Assembly (NCBI GenBank): GCA_963942565.1
Contig: OZ012684.1
Coordinates: 69,531,109 to 69,595,108 of the forward strand
DNA length: 64,000 nucleotides
Source: Maea johnstoni
Lineage: Eukaryota; Annelida; Polychaeta; Spionida; Magelonidae
Direction: 5' to 3'
This document shows, one piece after another, positions 12,730-23,700 of this stretch. A model generated the notes under the pieces. It was not told where the DNA came from. It was given only the letters and a program-made list of their open reading frames with translations, and ran no database searches. The translations under genes and the position numbers were made by a program. Numbering within the stretch: the first letter of the stretch is position 1; every line of letters starts with the position of its first letter.

Positions 12730-13087
12730 GTAGAAAACCGGAGTACCTGGCGAAAACCACCGCCTAACACCAAGTCACTGGTGACTTTCTCATATACCCT
12801 GACCGGCATTCCAACCCGGGCAGTGGTGAGACTCGACTGAAATATTTGACTCTACATTGCCTAGATGTTGATTTTCTATGTTAGTTTGGCTATTTGGACG
12901 TTTATTAATTATGTTCAGGATCTCGTTGCCAATGTGGATATAGCCGTCGAGATCCTGCAAATATGTAATAAACGTCCAAATAGCCAAATTAACATCGATA
13001 TCTAGAAAGTGTAGAGTCAGATATTTTGGTCTATGGTGAGACAACTATAGCAGTCAGTGGCAATGCCTTCGAAAACACGGCCATCAG
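12730..13087 (+). repeat. Repeat family D (SINE-like) split by a foldback insertion
   Basis: Left part 12730-12832 (CCGGAGTACCTGGCGAAAAC, CAAGTCACTGG, TTCCAACCCGGG) continues at 13034-13087 (CAGTCAGTGGCAATGCC, CACGGCCATCAGGG). The order matches the uninterrupted inverted copy at 25376-25512. The TTCCAACCCGGG core resembles a tRNA B-box, so it may be a tRNA-derived SINE tail. Confidence 0.65.
12833..13033 (+). mobile_element. Foldback/MITE, 201 bp, with 9-bp TSD
   Basis: The two halves are inverse copies of each other along almost their whole length (TTTGGCTATTTGGACGTTTA on the left, its inverse on the right; CAGGATCTCG against CGAGATCCTG at the centre). TGGTGAGAC lies on both sides (12824-12832 and 13034-13042), an exact 9-base duplication. 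A 9-bp TSD suggests a Mutator-type relative. Confidence 0.8.
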
Positions 13088-13839
13088 GGAGTGAAGTTTT
13101 GCGGTTGTTTCGGCACAGATCGCATGCAACCAGGGATGTGAAAGTCGGACGCACTCGCACATCTCGGATAGCTGGAGGTCTAACCAATTAGGAACCGCTA
13201 CTGCGCCTGCGGCCACACTAAAGATGGCGTGTTCTTATCGAATGTGATGATGGCAACCACTTCAAGAACTGTTTGGGCTTCACGAGGATCACGTATCCTT
13301 CATGTTACTTAATAATCTGGAATGTACACGAGCCGAGTTTTCAGTGCTGTTTTTGATTTTGTATACTTTTTGATTACATGAATCTCAATATCTCAATACA
13401 GCTCTATTTATTCTTTGACTTTGCAAAATCATCATGGTATACATGGACGTACTTATTTCAATTACGAATCTAATTTTGTACATCACATGAACAATCAAAA
13501 ATTTAATTTCACAAACATATTTGTCAATAATTATAGGAGTTTTCAACCCTTTAATTTTCGGTGCGCATACATAGAGTATTCCAGATAAGGCACATATAAT
13601 GATAACACCGCAATACTTAAAGAAATATTTGACTCAAGGCTGTTGTTCCAATTGGTTTTCACAAACATTAAGCTGCCACCACTCATTTCGAGCTACCAGT
13701 GTACTACATTCCACTTATTTTCGTTAATTATGCATCATGTCATGTCAACTTTCACTGCTTTGATTTGCAGTCACGTGATGCAACAGTGAACAAACTGCAC
13801 AGGTTTGAAGACTGCTCTGTTTGACAGGCCCTGCCATTT

Positions 13840-14024
13840 TTTTCGTGTAAATGTCTTAAGTGATGTTTAACCTGGATACATTAAACAACACGGACCTCTC
13901 TCCTAGGGATTTTGAGCACAGACTTTGACGGCCAAGTATTCCCCAACCAGAGGAGCAGGAGAGGAAAAGTACAGTGGATTAGCAGGAGTTTTGAGTTGTT
14001 GTTGTACGTATGAACATTCACAAG
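13840..14024 (+). other. Possible 5' UTR exon of the EctC-like gene
   Basis: A strong 5' splice site (CACAAG|GTAAGT, GT at 14025) precedes an acceptor just upstream of the EctC-like CDS (TTTTTAG|GG, exon from 16389). The left boundary is a guess. It would place ATGAACATT as a short upstream ORF overlapping the main start. Confidence 0.3.
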
Positions 14025-16388
14025 GTAAGTTCAGACCCAAACTTAATTTTCTCTAATCTCGCTATCTTATCCAGAGGAGCGCCTTTTAAAGATCATCTGA
14101 TCATCTCATTAGGAAAAGCAGTTATACCTTTACAAGGCGTTCAACTTATGAAGGTTTATCTTCTTCTTAGAATATAACTACATGTACAAAACAATCGATA
14201 CAATAGATAAATCGCCAGAACCCGAGCAACACCCCAAGAACGAAGCTTGGAAATTCGATAGCAAGTTCTCATTTATTCCCAATAAGGTTATTGGCGCTTC
14301 GATAGATGTTATCATGTACCTACCACGGGATCATGATTATTCGTCGTGTTGAATGTCTATTTAAGAGTAGTTTCCTTTATGATAAATCCAAATTCCTGTA
14401 GTTTCATGTCGAAATAAACATTTGTTATTGATGTGTTGTTAACGGTGATTTCTGGATGGTTTTATTTGGAACTACATGTACTGTGTCATGTCTGAGTAAT
14501 TCTTGAAACTCTTTTTTGGCAACAGCCCAACATATACAGTGGTATAGCATATGCACATCTGGGGCGTGCATATGGTCTGGTTTATACGTACATATTTCCC
14601 TATCAAAACGACATTTTGAGAAATATTTGATTGAATGTTATTAGTCCTGCTCCGTCTAAGCAAACCCCATCAAAAGTTTTCGAATGAATGCACTTTTTGA
14701 TAAATTAGGCTCAAAGTTGTCAGACAAAGGGTGCACTTCAGATGCAAAATGGGATAAAAGACAAAACTGTTTTGCTGTTGTTGTTTTTTTTGGAGAGAAT
14801 GCTGTTTTGAGGTAATTGCTATGTTCACGAATGCCGTATAAAAGCCGTGTGTGAAGTATTGACCACAACGTCGCAGGAGAGACAACGCAGCCAATGGTCA
14901 TGAATATTTTAGTGGAGTTTCTGTCCGATACTTGACGTTTGCGAAGGCAGCACGCAATCTTATGATGCTCAGCCCTTAATCACTGTCACTTTAGCTGTCA
15001 ATAAACGCCATGATCCGAGCACCCGGTGTCAGAGTAAACCTATACTAACCCTCTCATGTCTCAAGCCACAAAAATTGACTCGCTATGCTGGTAGAATCTC
15101 CGTTACAAAACATCTTTCGGAGAAAATGTAAAGATAAAGTTCAGGGGAACTCAACAAAATAGTTCAATTTTCAATATGTATTTGTTCTAATTCACACCAA
15201 TGGAATTCCAAATGACATAGATACAGATACACTCGTGAAAAAGAGGACTATTGATATTAATTGGTTAATCCACAGCACAAAACAGGCACCGATTATGGCG
15301 AACCTAAAAAACAATCATAGAATATGACGTGTGTCATGCAATGCATCGATTCTGAATTGGATAACACTTTTCAAATCCCCCCGCGAAACGTGTCGTTTAT
15401 TGACAGGAACCCATTTAACTTCAAATGGTCTTATACGAAGCCACATATTCGGTATTTCTTGAATAAGATAACATGACAAAGAACATACGTGACAGGCAGA
15501 AAAAAACTCAATAATGTTTCGAACGTTTTCGGAAAAGAGTGTTGGAATTTTTTTCTGCCTGTCACGTATGCTCTTTCGTACATGACCCCATTGCTCATCC
15601 TCAAATATCAAACTCACGCTAAAATTGAGTATTTTGCGGTATCTGGTAGTTTGCCGACCCTAATGAATATCAGTTTTAGAGAGCAACAGCACTTCTTATT
15701 TGTTTTCGATAGTTCACAATGATTAATTACATCTTCATTGGAACAATATTTCGAAATCCCTTTTTGACGGCGAAATGTCCGGTACGTGAATACCTTATAA
15801 CACAGGAAAACGCGTTTTCACTTGGAGGTTACTACACAAAAAGGGTTACGTTTGAAAAAGTGTAGAAAATCAAATGCTGTCAATATATTTCCAGGTCTCA
15901 TTTGCGTGATTAAACTAATCCGTTCACATATGGAGCATACTCATGTTCCAACACTTATGGAAACAAATAGAGAACAAAGAATTTGAGAAATATTGACTGA
16001 AACCTGTTTCGGTTGGCTTTGACAAATTGTGTATATACATATTGAAAATCGCTTCATTTGAAGAGTTAAGTTCACTCCAGATGTGAATGAGTTAATACCA
16101 CCACGCATGCCAATAAACAACATCTCTCAGTCAGGTAATTGCATGTGATCTCGGGGTCATGAATCTTTAATAACTAATAATCCCATGGACGCAATTATCC
16201 ATTTAGAGACATTAGGCTGGATAAGGTACTGATTGGAGCAGTTATTTTCTCGTCTGTGCTCTTTTTCTACATACTAGTGGATACTCTAAGCCGGGACTCT
16301 AAGTAATTTTTGCTAAGATTTTCGATGTGGTTTTATTTGTAAACTGCTGTATCTTGTATCAAACGCTCATTTACTTATCTCTTTTTAG
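14025..16388 (+). other. Stretch without a gene; possible 5' UTR intron
   Basis: AT-rich, with no supported CDS. It contains an inverted repeat at about 15471-15590. It would be an intron if the exon at 13840-14024 is real. Confidence 0.3.
15471..15590. repeat. Short inverted-repeat element
   Basis: ACATACGTGACAGGCAGAAA on the left is mirrored by TTTCTGCCTGTCACGTATGC on the right. One arm (TGTCACGTATGCTCTTTCGT) recurs at 18111-18130, so it belongs to a dispersed family. Confidence 0.65.
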
Positions 16389-16395
16389 GGCGAAA

Positions 16396-17139
16396 ATGTT
16401 CGTGAGGAAAATTAGCAACCAGCCAACTCAACCCATTGGATGTAGCGGACTTGTAGGCAAGCCATTGCTTAGTCTTGAAGACGGCACGGGATTTACTCAA
16501 CACGGAATCATGCTCACAGAGGGCGTGCAGGTACGCCTGCGCACGGGCTTTCCCGGATGCCATCACGTCTATTACGTCACATACGGCACGGCTGTCGTCA
16601 AAATCCGCGGTTATGTGTGCAGGGTCACGCAAAACACCCTTATCGCGTTACGAGAAGATATAGAGGCGTTGTGCATACCCAAAGAACCCCTACACCTTCT
16701 AGTCATACACCCTTTGAGGGACGAAGCGGTGATAACCGACCGCTACATCATTCGTCAGCTTAATGACGTCGTTGGCACGCCCGGTGATAATGACATCAAA
16801 ATCGGGCGGAGCAGACGAATTTTAGTCAAAGATGACGGCTTCAACATCTCTATCAATGATGCGCTATTCTACGCCTACAAAACAGTGCCAATCCAGTGTT
16901 TAAAGCACCGCCTCGCGTCTTACTTCGTACAAGGTGCGGGGAAGTTAATCTGGGATGATTCGGACGGGAAAAGTCACGATTTTTCGTGTAACCGCGAAGA
17001 ACCGGAAAGTTGGACCATGGTGTCGTTCGATTTTAATCCATGTACTATCAAAACCACTGACATATGTTGTCTCGTTAGCGTTCATCATCCAGCTCTGTCA
17101 GAACGCGAACACGAAAGTTACGAAACTGCTGAAACATGA
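16396..17139 (+). CDS. Tandem double-cupin protein related to ectoine synthase (EctC-like)
   Basis: 247 aa in one exon. I take the start at MFVRKIS because an acceptor (TTTTTAG, exon from 16389) lies just before it and bacterial EctC begins in the same style (MIVR). Residues 1-125 follow EctC without gaps over the first half: DGTGFTQH, GTAVV, NTLIAL, then HPLRDE. Residues 133-236 form a second, more diverged copy (DDGFNISINDALFYA, GAGKLIW, HHPALSE). EctC closes the ring of the compatible solute ectoine from N-gamma-acetyl-diaminobutyrate. By my alignment the EctC metal ligands Glu57, Tyr85 and His93 correspond to His57, Ile83 and Ala91 here, so the same chemistry is doubtful. No ectA/ectB partners lie nearby. 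The CDS is richer in GC and CpG than its flanks, which may hint at old transfer from bacteria. The fold is fairly sure; the function is unknown. Confidence 0.75.
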   Translation: MFVRKISNQPTQPIGCSGLVGKPLLSLEDGTGFTQHGIMLTEGVQVRLRTGFPGCHHVYYVTYGTAVVKIRGYVCRVTQNTLIALREDIEALCIPKEPLHLLVIHPLRDEAVITDRYIIRQLNDVVGTPGDNDIKIGRSRRILVKDDGFNISINDALFYAYKTVPIQCLKHRLASYFVQGAGKLIWDDSDGKSHDFSCNREEPESWTMVSFDFNPCTIKTTDICCLVSVHHPALSEREHESYETAET

Positions 17140-17277
17140 AAAATGGTTATCGCTATTTACTTCACCAATGCTTAAAATTTCCTCCAGATCTGATTCCTTT
17201 GACGATAGTTTTGAAATTGCGAAAGATTTAAACAAGATATTTTAAGAAAGGTTGTTAGTTATGTATTGACTTACATG

Positions 17278-17283
17278 AATAAA
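17278..17283 (+). terminator. Poly(A) signal of the EctC-like gene
   Basis: AATAAA about 140 bases after the stop codon, the first such hexamer downstream. Confidence 0.55.
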
Positions 17284-17296
17284 AGAATGGATTTGT

Positions 17297-17514
17297 AGCG
17301 GGAGACCAATTACTATTCGCTGCAGTGAAAACCTGGCTATCCCAGTGGTCTTGAATCTGGTCTTAGTGTGACGTCACTAGGAGACAAAGACCAGTAATTG
17401 CTCTCGTATCGTTAACCAACATGCGGAGAACGCGACTTTTGGTCTATTAGCGGTAGCCAGCTTGTTCAGGGTGACCGGCTGGTTTCATATCCATTTGTTT
17501 TATTCATCTAAGGT
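17297..17514 (+). repeat. Dispersed repeat family E, copy 2
   Basis: Same order of blocks as 2302-2509: AACCTGGCTATCCCA, GTGTGACGTCACTAGGAGAC, AAAGACCA, TATCGTT, ATATCCATTTGTTTT. Confidence 0.7.
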
Positions 17515-17547
17515 ATTGACAAACATTTTCCATCAACTGTTTTCCTA

Positions 17548-17622
17548 ACTATGCTTTTGCTTGGAGGATTTCATAAAAAATTGTCAGGCTGCTTTTGGCC
17601 ACTGCAAGTATTAATAGATTAT
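17548..17622 (+). repeat. MITE family A, end fragment
   Basis: Fragment reading ATTGTCAGGCTGCTTTTGGC and ACTGCAAGTATTAATA, the inverted end of family A. Confidence 0.45.
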
Positions 17623-17786
17623 AGTCAATCTTTGCCTTTACAGTGTGAATAGAGAATGTGTACAAAGGGTGAAGCATAAGAAACAGACATCTCTATTTAA
17701 GGACATATTCACAACAGTGGACATTTTCTTTAGTTCGAGTATTGAAATCCCTGGTTCGACTCTATTTTTAAATCCCGTGTGATTCT

Positions 17787-18012
17787 GTAGAGGGCGCCAC
17801 AAGTCTGTGATAACATCTGAATAGATTTATGGTCAATGTATTTCTCTATGGTCTGCCCTGCAAAGGCTAGATCATGAGGGGCCATTCGACACAGTTCGAG
17901 GGAAATCGGGCTACCCTGAGAAAACCACCAACTAGACCAAGTCAATGATAACTTCCACACATGCCTCGAGTCGTATTTGAACCAGGTGACATTGTGGCTG
18001 GTCCTATGAGTA
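17787..18012 (+). repeat. Repeat family D (SINE-like)
   Basis: Contains GGGCTACCCTGAGAAAACCA, AGACCAAGTCAATGATAACT and a B-box-like TTTGAACCAGG, in the order seen in the other D copies. 18.1-19.85 kb beyond it holds no gene I can support. Confidence 0.5.
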
Positions 18013-19869
18013 TCCACAAGAAAGGGATCCCACTGTACGGTCAGTGGAAAGCAGAAGCAGAACTTTGAGAGTTCGCTTTAAAAGTGGAGCAACGTAAATC
18101 GATTTGTTCTGTCACGTATGCTCTTTCGTAGATTTGGGTTAGAGAACCAGGTAAAGAAATGTCCATGTGCCGGGCGCCTTGATGGTTAAAAATGTACGAT
18201 CTCCAGGGATAGATTGTTGGTCCGTAATTATGACTTACGTAGTGAATGATGGGCGTCTATTTTTCCAGTGTGACGTAGGCTTACAATCAAGACATAGTGG
18301 TGATAAAAAGTTGGGACAAAACCGTGATGGAACGCTCATGCCTGCAACGCCAAAAAATAATGAGTTTTATGAACATTATTTCAATCTATTCAAAAGAAAA
18401 ATGTTAATCCAAACTCAACCTTCATATCTCTATCATTCAGTTTCACAACATTTGCTTTAAAAAGTATTAGGTTACAATGACGTAAGGCTGCGTTTCTTTT
18501 TATATTTATTCCGCGACAATTTTTGCTCATGAATGGTGCCGTACAGCAACATGGACATCGTACTATTTTCATTACGCTGTATCTATCACTTGTGGAACTT
18601 TAGGAGAAGGTAATAAACATGGCTTAGATCTAAATTTCATCGTAAAATCTTAATAGAAATATAGTGTATACAGTTGCGTTACATTTTGCAATAGTAATGT
18701 GTTAAATTGTGCCAGTACACTGAATTCATTTTTAGTTTTGGCACCCTCGCATATAATGCTCGTTCGATGCGATGCCAACTATATGGAAGACTCTTTCACA
18801 CGTAATACGCAGTGGTCTCACAACTAAAAGACACTAATTCGAAATTTAAACGAATCGAATCTAAACTGTACGTATATTTCTTCATGCTATAATAACCACT
18901 AAGACTTCACTCGGTAGATGTTTTGGAAAAATTCAAGGACGTGGGAGAACGGATTCGCCTCATAGAATGCGCCGTGCGGCCCTCGCTGTGAGATGCATCA
19001 GACCTCTCTTTGTTTTGTTTGTTTTTTCAACACAGCACAGCTGAGGCCAGTATGACTCCAATCTCCTGTCTGAAGGCGTTTTTGAGTTTAACCCATTTCA
19101 ATCTGGAATACACACATAGTTTGACCATCAATACAACTCGTCACATAGAGAAATGCATAGGAAAATTGGGGGTAGCGGCGGTGTTCCAAAAGCAATTTTA
19201 TTCGAATATCTTTCATACTAACTATTGCTTTGTATTAAGGTGTTTCCATGTGTTTCTTGCTGACAGCCTGTGTGCACGCTACAGATATAAATAGGTCCAA
19301 TAACGATATTTGATTGTGTAATGTACAATGGGGATAATCTATAAGCCTTCGTCGAAAGTTACCCACCATGCTAACCCTTTATCTGAATTGATTTATAAAT
19401 TAGTCGAGATTGGTATGTGCGCAATAAGAATCGTGTATTGTTCACATTTGCATTAAAATTGTAGTATCCGTTCTCTTTGTTTCTCTGTATCCAATGACAA
19501 CTATACGGGCAGGAGTGCTGTTAATACGCTAAGTCTGAGAATTCACCTAAATTATTCATGCCCTTTCCGGCCGGTGTCCGCAGTTTCCAGCTCAGTTTCA
19601 GCTAATCTTGTTTCTGCGCAGACTAGAATCCTCAGCCGCGTTGTCGTGAAATAGACTCTTTCTGTGTATTTTACATGAAAGTGACATCTTAAACTGAGTG
19701 CCATTGACCTGGATATATTCGTGCTGTGTCTTGGAATAATTTGCCTGCGGTAGAATTATTTTCAAATGACGACCTATCGAGTAATCTTCGCTATAGAAGG
19801 AGCCGTCTGCTCAATCTAAGCAGAAGGAGTGTATATACGAGTGATTACCAATTCCACTACTCATTTCCG

Positions 19870-20145
19870 TTTATGACGTCACAGTCAACACTTATGTTGT
19901 ACGAAATGGGTGTCACGGTTGTGACGTCACATTCAACTTGAGGCTATACTAAAGCTATCTTATCTGCGATGTCATAATACAATACTATTGTACAATAGCC
20001 CTATTCGTTTTGTGACATCACAAGCCAATCTTCCCATTGAACTAACAAGCGACCTGATAGTCACGTCAAGGTCAACATTGGACTAGTAGCGGACTTCTTT
20101 GTGACGTCACTGTCAACCATTGTTTCACGTCACCTTAGCAACAAC
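19870..20145 (+). promoter_or_regulatory. CRE cluster and RFX X-box upstream of the CCDC169-like gene
   Basis: TGACGTCA (full palindromic CRE) occurs at 19874-19881, 19922-19929 and 20102-20109. Near forms are at 20013-20020 (TGACATCA), 20061-20068 and 20125-20132 (TCACGTCA). A perfect X-box GTCACCTTAGCAAC fits GTNRCC-N2-RGYAAC at 20129-20142. Several CREs are followed by a TCAAC tail, so the cluster may have spread by local duplication. Confidence 0.6.
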
Positions 20146-20252
20146 CTATTCGTGCGACATCGACATTGTACACTTGGTTGGAAATTACAGGATATTCGGA
20201 GGGGGGTATGATGGTGAAGAAACGTTGGTGGGGGGTTTTGCGATAGGTTGGT

Positions 20253-22371
20253 ATGAGCAGAAGGATAGCTGGTCACCTTGGCAACAAAGTAGAGGTGATA
20301 ACGATGCGAGACTTGGACGCTCTTCGCATTGAATTACAACATGAGCGGCAGCTGCACTCTGTGCTTAAGGAGACCGTGGTGGACTGGAAACTGACCAATG
20401 GCGAGCTGGAACAACGCGTCTATTCCGTGGAGGACGAAGACAATGAGTGGAAATCTAGGTGAATATGCACTGCGAATGTCATAAAACCACTTACGTATAC
20501 TGTATATGGAGTATATGGATATATGTGGTCGCTATTACAAATCCGGCCCTAGGTGAACATGTATCCAAAGTGGTCACTATCATAAATCCTAGGTGAACAT
20601 GTATCCAAAGTGGTCACTATCATAAATCCTAGGTGAACATGTATCCAAAGTGGTCACTATCCTAAATCCTAGATGTACATGTATCCAAAGTGGTCACTAT
20701 CAAAAATCCTAGATGTACATGTATCCAAAGTGGTCGCTATCATAAATCCTAGATGTACATGTATCCCAAGTGGTCACTATTATAAATCCTAGATGTACGT
20801 GTATCCAAAGTGGTCACTATCATAAATCCTAGATGTACATGTAGTCCAAGTGGTCACTATCATAAATCCTAGATGTACATGTATCCAAAGTGGTCACTAT
20901 CATAAATCCTAGATGTACATGTATCCCAAGTGGTCACTATCATAAATCCTAGATGTACATGTATCCCAAGTGGTCACTATCATACATCCTTTGATGTAAA
21001 TGTATCCAAAGTGGTCACTATCATAAATCCTAGATGTACATGTATCCCAAGTGGTCACTATCATAAATCCTAGTGTAGATGTACGTGTACCCCGAAGTGG
21101 TCACAATTATGAATCGTTCAGTAGGAATTGCATGTGCCCCATGTGGTCACTATCATAAATCCTTCTAGATGTACATACGTACTAAGCATAGTAGAAAATA
21201 CCCCTTTCTTCCAATCGTATGTCTTTTGAATGACACTAAATTTCCATTACTGTATGTCTGTGCAAGGGGATGTATTAAACCAGAAAGTAACATGTTGTTT
21301 TTCAGATGTGATAGCCAAGCTGAATATAACAAATACTTGGAGAACGAGTTAAAAGTGTTAGCTGAAAAAGTAAAAGAGGAAAAGATTAAATTACGTCGTT
21401 TACAGAACAATTCAGGCACAGAATTTGATGAAATCCCAGACAGCGAGCTAAAGATACTTGTGGCACGCTTGACTCGAGAGAAATACGAGCTTGAAAGTAG
21501 GTAGACTTGTTTTATACGTCTTTCCAAATTTAGTTCTAAGACTGCTCACCAGGCGGCCTGCGTGATATTTTTCTAGCGGTCCTAAGTAGAAAACTGCGCA
21601 TGGTAACACTGCAGTTCTGCTCTTAACCACCACTAATTCAATATGATGAAACATGGCTTCCACGAAGAGCTCAGCTCTTAACTAGTTACTGGAATTGAAC
21701 GAGTTACTTTTTCTATAATTCCTGCGTCTTTTCCCCCCGTTCCTACCTCAAGTGAAAAGCAGAGTATGTAGTATTCAGTAAACGTAGTAATCCGAAGAAC
21801 AATATTAATTTTTGAAGAAATAGTTAAAAGTGTATTTTCTTTAAATCCCCTGTTTCTTTCGGATACAATTTTAGTTTACAAAGTTAATTTCAATACATGA
21901 ATAACGATATACACCTGTTTTGTAGGCGAGTCACGTGATTACGAATGGCGTTTAGATCAAGAAGCCAAGCTTTTCTATCGAGCAGACGAAAATCGACGTG
22001 CAATCACATTGGACATCAAAAAAGCCCGCCACTCGGTCCTGGAGGCGCAGGAGATCGAAACCAAACACAAACTAGAGAGGGCTTACAGGAAACACGAGCG
22101 CGAATCGAAAATCCCAAAACAAACGAAAAAGATTGGACTGAAAGATTTAGAGGCGTATAACCAACCCCAATTTCGGCGTCAGAGTATCGTGGGGGCGGTG
22201 GATTCAACCAACAGACGACTCAGCATAGTCGCCAGCAATGATCATAAACTACGTAGGGTCGGGGTATTGAGCAATATTAATAGCGACAAACGCATTCTAG
22301 ATCCACGAAAAGGACCCATCAACAAGATTGCGGCAATGCGAACTCTTCCCAAAATAGCGGATCAACATTAA
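20253..22371 (+). CDS. CCDC169: CCDC169-like coiled-coil protein (DUF4600)
   Basis: Exons 20253-20458, 21306-21496 and 21926-22371 join in phase to 280 aa plus stop. The start may instead be the ATG at 20304 (MRDLDALRIEL), which better fits the vertebrate N-terminus. The diagnostic block is ELEQRVYSVEDEDNEWKSR, almost the same as I recall from human CCDC169, followed by a long charged helix (LENELKVLAEKVKEEKIKL, then LTREKYELES). The tail after ~residue 190 is basic, low in hydrophobics and looks unstructured. No enzyme motif is seen. The family's role is poorly known; expression is mainly testis or ciliated tissue. X-boxes and CREs immediately upstream agree with that. Intron 1 is filled by a minisatellite. 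Confidence 0.8.
20272..20285 (+). promoter_or_regulatory. RFX X-box at the CCDC169-like start
   Basis: GTCACCTTGGCAAC is a perfect X-box (GTNRCC-N2-RGYAAC). It lies between the two candidate start codons (20253 and 20304), which favours the second ATG as the true start. Confidence 0.55.
20526..21174 (+). repeat. 40-bp minisatellite in intron 1 of the CCDC169-like gene
   Basis: About 16 head-to-tail units of 40 bp built on ATGTATCCAAAGTGGTCACT and ATCATAAATCCTAGATGTAC. The first units carry AAATCCTAGGTGAACAT, close to the exon 1 donor AAATCTAG|GTGAATAT; later units change AGGTGAAC to AGATGTAC. Confidence 0.95.
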
Positions 22372-23106
22372 AAGTAAATCATGTGACTCACATCGATTGT
22401 GAGTCTCTTTCTCAATAACCTAGTCGATCATAACTCATTCATATCATTTGTAAGTGTTACGATGTGAAAGCATACTATGATACTAGGATATAAAGGAAAA
22501 ATGGCATTTTCCTTTATGTGCGGACATGGTCTTGTCACGAAAGCTTTGCATATTTTCAATGTTTACGAAATAGGGCATGATACCTTACATGAATCATCGT
22601 TCATGTGTTACGTTTAGTGTTAAAATGGAGAGTATACTGACAGACAAGCCAGAAAGATGGCAGCACCAGCCATAAAGAAGTGGATCTATGATATCTGTGA
22701 TTCGCCAAAAGCTCCACAATCATCCCCCTGGTGAGAAAAGTCAAAACTAATTTGGCATCATACCATGATGCTTTGACAACAACTACTCTCCCCTAATTGT
22801 TTTCTTTCACATCAAGTTCGATGTAATCATGAAATGACATTTCCGTAAATAAATCAGACACTTTCATTTCACTTGAGAAGGAACGTGCTAGTTATATACT
22901 TCTTTATAATAGTAAATGAAAATCCTGGATTATGTGATCCTGGAGTGTGTATTTTTAGATTTCAAGACAATACATTTTATTATTGTTATATTTCGGTAGA
23001 CACAACTCATTTTAAAGAAGGGTATATGCTTGCACTTATATGGGACGTTTTGAATGGCTACATTACAGAAACTCATGCTATACCCTAAATTTTATCACAT
23101 CTTGTA

Positions 23107-23222
23107 GGAATTGATCACGGGACGTATGTGATTGTGCCAATACCAGTGCGGGCAAAGTTTTTACTGCTAACTAGGAGGGCACTGGTATTACCACAACCCC
23201 CTATCTCCCGTGATCAATTCCC
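23107..23222. repeat. Hairpin element, 116 bp
   Basis: GGAATTGATCACGGGA at the left end is matched exactly by TCCCGTGATCAATTCC at the right, with an inner pair ATACCAGTGC / GCACTGGTAT. Confidence 0.75.
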
Positions 23223-23290
23223 ACTATATCACAAGACTTACAAACATGTTTTGGTTAAGTTTTTTGCTTTAAATGAATATCTAAACTAAA

Positions 23291-23408
23291 CTTAGTATGA
23301 GCAGTTTGTTGCAACATTCTAGATGGTGCAACAATCAGAACGTCATAGAACAATATTGTTCTATGACGTTCTGATTCCAGAATGTTGCAACAATCTGCTC
23401 ATTCTAAG
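23291..23408. repeat. Near-perfect palindrome, 118 bp
   Basis: The central 38 bases are a perfect palindrome around GAACAATATTGTTC. Outer arms of 30 bases (AGCAGTTTGTTGCAACATTC and inverse) match at 28 positions. Confidence 0.85.
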
Positions 23409-23465
23409 TCGTCGTATAAGATCATTCATATTTGAAGCGCGTGTACGTTAAGACAAGTATGGATA

Positions 23466-23700
23466 TTAACCCACTGATGTCTGCAGACTTCCAAGACAAG
23501 TGTCGTTTGGATCTCTGATACTTTTGAAAATAATTTTGGAATAAAGCGTGTATTAGAAAATATTTAAGAGAATTGTTTATGAGTTTGGGACTAATATTTC
23601 TCCTTCAAATATTTTATGAAATGTGTTTTTGTTAGAGAGACTCAGATATAGCACAAACAATCAAACACTTTTGGGTGATGCTACAGGCGTGAATGGGTTA
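23466..23700 (+). repeat. MITE family A, full copy
   Basis: TTAACCCACTGATG at the left, GTGAATGGGTTA at the right, with the TTTCTCCTTCAAATATTTTA core between. Confidence 0.7.

Noticed and set aside
18167-19294. Frames of 94-97 codons between the EctC-like and CCDC169-like genes
   Set aside because: No domain, no coding-like composition, no splice partners.
20526-21174. CRISPR-like regular array
   Set aside because: Units are contiguous 40-mers without unique spacers, in an intron of an animal gene: a minisatellite.
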